Positions 13,186 to 19,063 of a stretch of DNA of 19,063 nucleotides are shown here, piece after piece (positions within the stretch are counted from its first letter, which is position 1; every line of letters begins with the position of its first letter). The position numbers were made by a program, and so were the translations under genes. Origin of the DNA: an uncultured Pseudanabaenaceae cyanobacterium (lineage in GTDB: Bacteria; Cyanobacteriota; Cyanobacteriia; PCC-9006; JAAUQQ01); contig CALLPZ010000206.1 of NCBI GenBank assembly GCA_938015405.1, positions 1 to 19,063 of the forward strand, written 5' to 3'. Under the pieces are notes generated by a model. The model saw only the letters and a program-made list of their open reading frames with translations, had not been told where the DNA came from and did not search any database.

Positions 13186-16100
13186 CTACTGCCAATTCCC
13201 CATGAGCGTGAAAGCGGACCAGTAGTAAGGATGTCTATAAATCGGGTCCTGCAACATTGCGAGCTGGGCCTCTCGCAATGCTTGGGCTTTGCTGACTGAC
13301 GGCTGCGATAACTGTTGATAAAACTGTTCCATCAGGAAAGCCGTCGACTGATCTTCCACGGTCCAGAGCGATGCCAGCGTACTTCTGGCCCCCGATCTAA
13401 TGGCCATACCGGCTAGCCCCAACGCCGCAGCCTGATCTCCTGCTGCGGTTTCACAAGCACTCAACACTAATAGTTCAATCGGACTGGCTGTACCCTGGGA
13501 ACGGCGCTTTAGAAGCTGCTGAAGCTGCTCGATATCAATCGCAGAATCCCAGGCCAGCAAGAAGGTTTCTGAAGCATTCGAACTAAACTGACCGTGGGTG
13601 GCGACATGGACAATAGGCGCTTGGTTTTCCAATAAGGCTTGGCCAAAGGCCTCTGAGGTGAAGGATTCATTGATTAAACTTTTGCCAGGGAAGCGTTCCT
13701 GGACGGCCATCAACTCCTGCTCAACATTGACCAAAGGGGAAAAGCCCGCTTGAGCGCGGGAAATTCCAGCAACAAATGCTTGGGGATTGGTGGAGACAGC
13801 TCCCTGGGAGGGCAATAGCTGAAGGCTGGGTGCAGTTACAACCGAGAATTGTTCGATCAGAAACTGTTCCCCATTCCAAAGTGCACCTAGGGGAGTCGTC
13901 TGCAGGGGGGAATCTGGCACAACCACTAAGGTCTTGATGCCATCTGCCTTGAGGTCACTCAAAATCGGCGCGATCAGCCAATCGTAGAGTTGCCGAGCAG
14001 GCTGTTTATAGGTGCGCTGACTACGAGTCACGAGTCCCTGGCGAAATGCCCGCACCGTTTTCGCCAAGACTTGATCTGACACAGCGACTTGATGACGGCG
14101 TAGCTGGCCTTGGTAGCTGACGATGACCTCTAGGCGATCCGCTAGCACAATGGGATAAATGACAGCGGCATTGGCATCTAGCTGGTCAGCCGCTTGGGGT
14201 CGCGTGTCGAGGCAGCCATCCAGTAAAAAGTTTTCGAGTTCTGCGAGGCGTAGAGCCTCAATGCCATCAATGGCTTGTTTGAGCAGCACAGACTGATGAG
14301 TGGCGTCTCCGCCCCCCGGCATCGTCAGCAACAGGTTGACGTATTCGCGATACACCGGCTCAATTTGCTGGCGGAACGAGACTTGTTGTTCCGAGGAGAC
14401 CCTCGTTAAATCGACTCGAAGCTGCTTCAGGGCATGGAGCGCGATTTGATAAGCAGCTTGGGACTGCAACATCAGCGATTCATTCCGTTGCCCCGAGAGG
14501 TCCCAGCGAGCCCTGGCAATACGACCCAGTTGCCAAGCGAACTGATATTCCTGGAAGCTATTTTGCTGGGCTTGGGCAATGCGCAAAGCAGCTTCAGAAA
14601 ATTGTTGTGCCTGTTCCCATTGCTGTTGTTGCTCATGGGCTTGGCCCAAATGGCCCAGGGCATTGGCGATCGCCTGCTCATCTTGCATCATTTTCGCTTG
14701 GGCCAAATTTCTCTCCAGGAAGGCAACCCCGCTGGGAATCAGACCAAGCTGCTGATGGCGCAATAGCGTAGCAGCGAGATTAAGGCGACTCTCCAAATGT
14801 CTTCCATCTACCCCTGCAGCTCGCAAGTCCTGCACCAAGCGAGCGACTATTGGCTGGGCCGTTTCAGACTGCTGCTCTGCTAAGACCAACGCCACTTGAT
14901 TGGCTCGCACCTGGTTTTGCAAGCTAGGGTTTGAAGCTCTGACGAGGGCTTGTTGATATCGCAACCGTGCTTGACCCGTCGCACCCTGTCCCCTTGCCAA
15001 GTTCCCCAGGCTCAAGTGGGTGGCGCTGGTTTGTAGCTCTTTCGCAGCGGGCTGCTCTAGCTGTTGGGCTAGCATCAAGCTATGTTCAAAGGAGGCCTGG
15101 CTTTCAGCATATTGAGCTAACAAGCGTTGCGTAATGCCCAATTGGCGAAGGGTAATGACCTGCCGTTCCAAGTTGTGCTGAGGCGTCTCTGCTAGGGTGG
15201 CTAACTCGGCCAGCAGTAATGACAAGGCTTTAGGATAGAACCCCTGGTTACGTAAGGCGATCGCTTGATTGATGGAATCCAAAGGGTCAGGCAGAAGCGG
15301 ACTGTCATACAGCAAATTCTGGGGGCCTAAGGGCAGTCCTCCCCGCCCTTGACGAGATAACTGTGCTGTATTGCTGGAACAGGCATTGATCCCCAACGAA
15401 CTATCTTGAGTTGCAAAACTACTCGGCAGGACATCAACCTCTGATGCGGGACTCCCGTCCGGTTGTGTCAATGTAATATCGCCATTGAACTGCGCCCCCC
15501 GTCTTGCAGAAGCCGTAATATCACTTCGACTAGTGCGCCGTTCCTGCACTTCAAGCCCCAAAATGGAGGATGAATCAATGCTAATTTCGCCTCCTGCCCC
15601 CATCCGATTTCTGGCATCGGCAGTAATGTCGCTGTTCTCATCTGGAACCGCCACTAAGAACGGAGCCTCAATGGAAATACTTCCCCCGTTCCCCCCCTCT
15701 CTTCTCCCGCCAGCGATGGCAGAGATCAAACTGTTATCACGAAGCAGAATTGACTCACTCGCCTTTAAATCAATCAAGCCTCCCTCTCCTCGGCGGGACG
15801 AGGCAACGAGTCTGGCCTCATCGAACAGGCTAATCTGCTTCACCTGAATATCTAAGGTTCCTGCATCGCCACTCCCTTGATTGAGGACAGTGACTTGTCC
15901 CCCATCAAATAACTCCAGGCGAGGCGTTCGAATAATGACATCTCCAGAATCTCCGATCGCTTCGCCAGCGCTAAACGGACTGGCCCCCAAGTCATCCTGA
16001 ACCACTGCGGAACTGATTTCTGCCGGCGTTTCAAATTGAGCCGCTGCAAAGCCACCAATTCGAATCGAATCAAATGCTTCAATGAACACAGAGCCAGAGT

Positions 16101-17685
16101 TCCCGGAGCCAAAGGCATCTGAGCCAACGACTGCACCATCTAGGATCTCCAAACGCGGGGTTTTAAGCAGCAGTTGATCTGCAACATCACCAGACCTGAA
16201 AGACGACGTGGTGATCGCTGTCGTGACTAAGGTCAACGGATTAATCCCGCGCACCGTAATGGAATCCTGACCCGTGACCCTTAGCCCTCCCCCTTGGCCT
16301 GAGCCAAAACTAGATGAAAGGATCAATCCCCCTCGATCCATCACAATCGATCGTGCGGTCACATCTACAGTGCCTGCATTACCGCTGCTAAAGGTCGAAG
16401 AAGAGATCGCTGTAAAGTTCGCAATTGGATCAGAAGGGTCTAGAAAACCATCGATCTTTAAATCTTCAGTGACATTGATAGTGACTGTTCCTGCGTTCCC
16501 CTCCCCCACAGTGGTTCCAGTCACCACAGCTCCATTGAAAAGGTGAAGGCGATCGCTAAAAATATTCACTTCTCCGCCATCGGCAGCCTTAAAAGCGGTG
16601 TTGCGAATATCGCTAATTAAGGTGCCATCTCCCGCTAGCGTTAGGAGTCCTGAGGCCCAAATATCAACATCTCCGTTGGGCAATTGGTCACTCAAATTGC
16701 CCAGGGAAATCGAAGAGCCCTGATCTAGCGTGATGTCGTGGCCTACAACCTGAACATAACTTGGGGCTAGCCCTGTGGTATTGAGCCAAGACCGATTCGT
16801 GAGCGTAATGTTCTCATAGCTTTCGATCCCATCGAAACCAAATCCCCAGCCGAGTCCATCGGGCTGCAGCTGCACAGTGCCTTGGGAAATAGCACCCACC
16901 TTGAGATTGAGGCCCCCCAAGGGAACAACGGCTCCATTTGGCGTAGGCCCATAGACAGGCTGAATCTCTCCCCCATCAAACCGAATAGGTCCACCCAGAA
17001 GCGCCAAGGTATTTCCCGGTGAGACCGTTAATCCCTTGACTGGCAACGTTGGATCCTGGAAGGGCGGGGCAAAGGAAGTCTCTCGCTGAATATTGTGCCC
17101 ACTGCCTAGGACGGTAATGCCCGCTGGATTTTGCCCCATCTGCAAGCCCACTGGGGCTGAAATGGAAAGTAGCGAAGCGGGTTGAGGCGATCGGGCAGTG
17201 AATTGGTGACCATCGGCAAACTGAATGGTCTCAGCGGTCGTTGCCACAAAAGAGCCAGGCAAATTCAGCCTGGCATTGGGGCCAAAGAGAATGCCATTGG
17301 GGTTGAGCAAGAACAGGTCAGGACGATTGCCCCCCAGAATACTGAGGGAGCCGTTGATATTGGAAGACTGCCCCCCCGTTACCCGACTAAAAACTCGCTC
17401 AATCTCACTCCCCCCAGTCTCACCTGTTAGATCAAACAGGATGGACCAATCCCCAGGAGAAAAAGTCTCAAAGCTATGAAATAGGTTTGCTTCTTGGTGA
17501 CGACCTCCCGTAATGCGAAAGGAATTTCCCCCCGGCTCTTCCACCACAACGGAAGACAAGCTGGAGTCTGGCAAGACTGTTTGAGCTTGGCCTACGGGGA
17601 TAACAGCGATCGCAAGGAGTTGAAATGCAGTTAAGCCTAGCAACGGAGGCCCAAAGCGAATATAGCCCGACGGGGACAACAGCAT
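13186..17685 (-). CDS. Exported haemagglutinin-type (TPS) - TPR - CHAT protease fusion
   Basis: A 1499-aa modular protein. Seen in order: a signal peptide (1-35, cut near VGQAQ); a two-partner-secretion TPS/FHA N-terminal domain (about 36-170, with GGRHQEANLFHSFETF and the LFLLNPNGILFGPNARL region at 124-140); a beta-helix of strand repeats with GNAGTV/GSGNSGSV turns (about 180-745); the cyanobacterial exoprotein end motif with a Cys (769) and GRGGLP (780-785); helical TPR-like repeats (about 800-1150); and a C-terminal CHAT caspase-like domain (about 1172-1499) with PDSPLQTTPLGAL, the catalytic His in VATHGQF (H1364) and the catalytic Cys in LSACETAAG (C1411). Both catalytic residues are intact. 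The protein should cross the outer membrane through a TpsB (FhaC-type) pore, but no such gene is in the window. The ATG at 17685 lacks a strong ribosome site. Targets and triggers are unknown. Confidence 0.95.
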   Translation of the reverse strand: MLLSPSGYIRFGPPLLGLTAFQLLAIAVIPVGQAQTVLPDSSLSSVVVEEPGGNSFRITGGRHQEANLFHSFETFSPGDWSILFDLTGETGGSEIERVFSRVTGGQSSNINGSLSILGGNRPDLFLLNPNGILFGPNARLNLPGSFVATTAETIQFADGHQFTARSPQPASLLSISAPVGLQMGQNPAGITVLGSGHNIQRETSFAPPFQDPTLPVKGLTVSPGNTLALLGGPIRFDGGEIQPVYGPTPNGAVVPLGGLNLKVGAISQGTVQLQPDGLGWGFGFDGIESYENITLTNRSWLNTTGLAPSYVQVVGHDITLDQGSSISLGNLSDQLPNGDVDIWASGLLTLAGDGTLISDIRNTAFKAADGGEVNIFSDRLHLFNGAVVTGTTVGEGNAGTVTINVTEDLKIDGFLDPSDPIANFTAISSSTFSSGNAGTVDVTARSIVMDRGGLILSSSFGSGQGGGLRVTGQDSITVRGINPLTLVTTAITTSSFRSGDVADQLLLKTPRLEILDGAVVGSDAFGSGNSGSVFIEAFDSIRIGGFAAAQFETPAEISSAVVQDDLGASPFSAGEAIGDSGDVIIRTPRLELFDGGQVTVLNQGSGDAGTLDIQVKQISLFDEARLVASSRRGEGGLIDLKASESILLRDNSLISAIAGGRREGGNGGSISIEAPFLVAVPDENSDITADARNRMGAGGEISIDSSSILGLEVQERRTSRSDITASARRGAQFNGDITLTQPDGSPASEVDVLPSSFATQDSSLGINACSSNTAQLSRQGRGGLPLGPQNLLYDSPLLPDPLDSINQAIALRNQGFYPKALSLLLAELATLAETPQHNLERQVITLRQLGITQRLLAQYAESQASFEHSLMLAQQLEQPAAKELQTSATHLSLGNLARGQGATGQARLRYQQALVRASNPSLQNQVRANQVALVLAEQQSETAQPIVARLVQDLRAAGVDGRHLESRLNLAATLLRHQQLGLIPSGVAFLERNLAQAKMMQDEQAIANALGHLGQAHEQQQQWEQAQQFSEAALRIAQAQQNSFQEYQFAWQLGRIARARWDLSGQRNESLMLQSQAAYQIALHALKQLRVDLTRVSSEQQVSFRQQIEPVYREYVNLLLTMPGGGDATHQSVLLKQAIDGIEALRLAELENFLLDGCLDTRPQAADQLDANAAVIYPIVLADRLEVIVSYQGQLRRHQVAVSDQVLAKTVRAFRQGLVTRSQRTYKQPARQLYDWLIAPILSDLKADGIKTLVVVPDSPLQTTPLGALWNGEQFLIEQFSVVTAPSLQLLPSQGAVSTNPQAFVAGISRAQAGFSPLVNVEQELMAVQERFPGKSLINESFTSEAFGQALLENQAPIVHVATHGQFSSNASETFLLAWDSAIDIEQLQQLLKRRSQGTASPIELLVLSACETAAGDQAAALGLAGMAIRSGARSTLASLWTVEDQSTAFLMEQFYQQLSQPSVSKAQALREAQLAMLQDPIYRHPYYWSAFTLMGNWQ

Positions 17686-17789
17686 GATTACGGTTCACCG
17701 CACGATGGCTGAATGGCGATACGCTTACTTAGATTGCCCATTCGCAACGTTACATCTCTAAGCAGTGGGGCTTAACTGCCCAGTGACTC

Positions 17790-18860
17790 TCAGCCAATGG
17801 CTCTCAAACTCATTGCTTTGAGGTCACGGGTTTGACCGCTCACGCCAAAGACGAGGGCCTCCCGGTAAATGCGCTGGGCAGGGTGGCTGAGCAGGTTAGC
17901 AGCACCGCCTGATGCTAGGACAGCAGCTTGGGCACAGCGATGGCAGAGCGCGATCGCCTCTGCTCTCAAAGCCAATTGTTTGTCAAAGGCTGTTTCCGCT
18001 GCCAAGCCTTGCAGAATAAGCTGCTGACAATCCTGAACTGCTGCATTGAGTTGGATCCAAGCCTCATCAGAGGGCAAGCGTTGCTGTTGCATTACGTCTA
18101 GAGCGGCTTCGCTACAGCCAATCAGGAAGGAGGTTGCCTTGAGAACATTGCGGCGATCGCTCTTCTCCAGCCAATCCATCGGCTTATGGTCAATCACCTG
18201 CGCATCTGCAACAAACCAATCTCGCAGTTGCATCTCCACAGTCCCGGTTACGCCCAAAGCGGCAAGGGACATGGGCTCAGTGCAAGTCAGGTTTGGGGTT
18301 GAAGGATTTGAGTCGGATTGGTTTTGAAAGGGAATTAAGGCCAGCAGTAAGCTTCCGTTGCTGAAAGTCGCGCCTACAACTAAGTCTTGAAAAAAGCCAA
18401 ACCCCGTTGCCCAAGGAATTTGGCCATTGAGCATGTAGCCTCCATCGCAAGCCTCCGCTTCTAGGCAGGCCTTGCCTCGGCGGCGTAAATGGGAAAAGCC
18501 AACGCCAACGCCTCGCTGCCCCTGGGCCATGGCAACCAGATGAGATTGCTTGAGGGCATCGTTATCGCCATTGGCAATAAAATTTGCGGCACTTTGGTGC
18601 TGAGTCTGGAGAAAGGCCAGGCTGCCGGAATGGCGAGCAAGGAGGCGTTGGGCCTGCCAGTAGTCGAGGCTGCCAAAGCCTTGGCCTCCCCAATGACTGG
18701 CAACACGAAGGGCTAGGAGCGATCGCGCACCTAGCCCTGCAAAAGCTTCCCCTAGGACATCTGAGGATTGATCAATCTCAGCGGCCCTAGGGGAAACCCA
18801 GTCAGTGCAGTATTGCTCTAGCAGCGCTAGAGTCTCGGAAGTCGAAGGATTAGGCTGCAT
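17790..18860 (-). CDS. Acyl-CoA dehydrogenase-fold flavoprotein, probably not a classical dehydrogenase
   Basis: A 356-aa protein. Seen (numbering from the ATG at 18860): a helical N-terminal domain with HWGGQGFGSLDY (56-67) and RLLARHSGSLAFLQTQHQSAANFIA (72-96); a beta middle domain with GYMLNGQIPWATG (141-153) and LAALGVTGTVEMQL (199-212); and a helical end with ASGGAANLLSHPAQRIYREALVFGVSGQTRDL (316-347). This is the acyl-CoA dehydrogenase fold, but where medium-chain enzymes have Y-E-G this protein has V-S-G (Ser 341), so the usual catalytic Glu is missing. Related flavin monooxygenases (DszC/SfnB type) also lack it. The ATG at 18860 overlaps the end of the upstream 59-aa gene and is preferred to an ATG at 18899 lying deeper in it. 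Cofactor and substrate are inferred or unknown. Confidence 0.82.
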   Translation of the reverse strand: MQPNPSTSETLALLEQYCTDWVSPRAAEIDQSSDVLGEAFAGLGARSLLALRVASHWGGQGFGSLDYWQAQRLLARHSGSLAFLQTQHQSAANFIANGDNDALKQSHLVAMAQGQRGVGVGFSHLRRRGKACLEAEACDGGYMLNGQIPWATGFGFFQDLVVGATFSNGSLLLALIPFQNQSDSNPSTPNLTCTEPMSLAALGVTGTVEMQLRDWFVADAQVIDHKPMDWLEKSDRRNVLKATSFLIGCSEAALDVMQQQRLPSDEAWIQLNAAVQDCQQLILQGLAAETAFDKQLALRAEAIALCHRCAQAAVLASGGAANLLSHPAQRIYREALVFGVSGQTRDLKAMSLRAIG

Positions 18861-19029
18861 CAGGGAAGGTTTGCTCAAACTCATCCATGAGGTCATCAAT
18901 CTCTTCTAGGGCCTGGTTCACGTCGATGCGCAGGGTGCCCAGATTGGGTTGGTCCAGGAGTCGCACCAAAGCGGAACGCTTTTCCTTGATGATGGCGATT
19001 TTATCGAGAATGCTTTGGGGAGTAGCCAT
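18850..19029 (-). CDS. Small acidic protein of unknown function, coupled to the ACAD-fold gene
   Basis: A 59-aa open frame beginning MATPQSILDKIAIIKEKR and ending FEQTFPDAA. It is predicted mostly alpha-helical with heptad-like spacing (LVRLLDQ, VNQALEEIDDLMDEF), soluble and acidic, without signal peptide or cysteines. I do not recognise the family. Support for it being real: a long open frame in which DNA changes would be free if non-coding, a normal ATG, and a stop (TAA at 18850-18852) that overlaps the ATG at 18860 of the downstream acyl-CoA dehydrogenase-fold gene by 11 bases, the classic layout for translational coupling. No clear Shine-Dalgarno is seen upstream of 19029, and the window ends 34 bases further, so a promoter or further operon members cannot be judged. 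Confidence 0.75.
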   Translation of the reverse strand: MATPQSILDKIAIIKEKRSALVRLLDQPNLGTLRIDVNQALEEIDDLMDEFEQTFPDAA

Positions 19030-19063
19030 CTGTGGGATTCAGTAATAGATCGTCAGAAACAGG

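Noticed and set aside
1..19063. CRISPR array, tRNA/rRNA gene, prophage or intact IS element
   Set aside because: Looked for regularly spaced direct repeats, cloverleaf-like segments and transposase or integrase motifs; none seen.

Overview
The window is almost certainly cyanobacterial chromosome. The octamer GCGATCGC (the HIP1 motif that is highly over-represented in cyanobacteria) occurs 19 times by eye, about once per kb. Several genes also belong to cyanobacteria-typical families: a ComFB/CdgR-like protein, a DUF6816-like exported protein, and a haemagglutinin-type exoprotein fused to a CHAT protease. Base composition is moderately GC-rich. I saw no rRNA, tRNA, CRISPR array, phage gene or intact transposase.

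Layout. 1-3.1 kb: a ComFB-like gene (+) converges on ruvB (-), which lies downstream of a small exported protein gene (-). A 0.6-kb divergent spacer then holds a remnant of a hairpin-bounded repeat. 3.1-6.1 kb: three co-directional genes encode a Bcs1-like AAA ATPase, an RNA 2'-phosphotransferase (KptA/Tpt1) and a two-part GNAT acetyltransferase. 6.4-8.1 kb: a DUF4349-type lipoprotein (+) converges on a small membrane protein (-) across a perfect 10-bp terminator stem. 8.4-10.5 kb: a DUF6816-like exported protein, a HAD phosphatase and a tiny exported peptide (all +) run into a perfect 20-bp terminator hairpin. 10.6-13.0 kb: a GST-like gene (-) is divergent from an RNase D-like exonuclease (+). 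13.2-17.7 kb: a 1499-aa exported TPS/haemagglutinin - TPR - CHAT protease fusion (-). 17.8-19.0 kb: a 59-aa gene and an acyl-CoA-dehydrogenase-fold gene overlap on the minus strand.

Functionally the window is a mosaic of housekeeping genes (ruvB, RNase D, HAD, GST) and accessory genes. The most interesting items are: the exported FHA-TPR-CHAT protein; the AAA/KptA/GNAT trio, whose GNAT start codon sits in a long inverted repeat; a hairpin covering the Shine-Dalgarno of the 69-aa exported peptide; and the acyl-CoA-dehydrogenase homologue that lacks the usual catalytic glutamate and is coupled to an unannotated small gene.

All family assignments come from reading motifs by eye; no database search was run.
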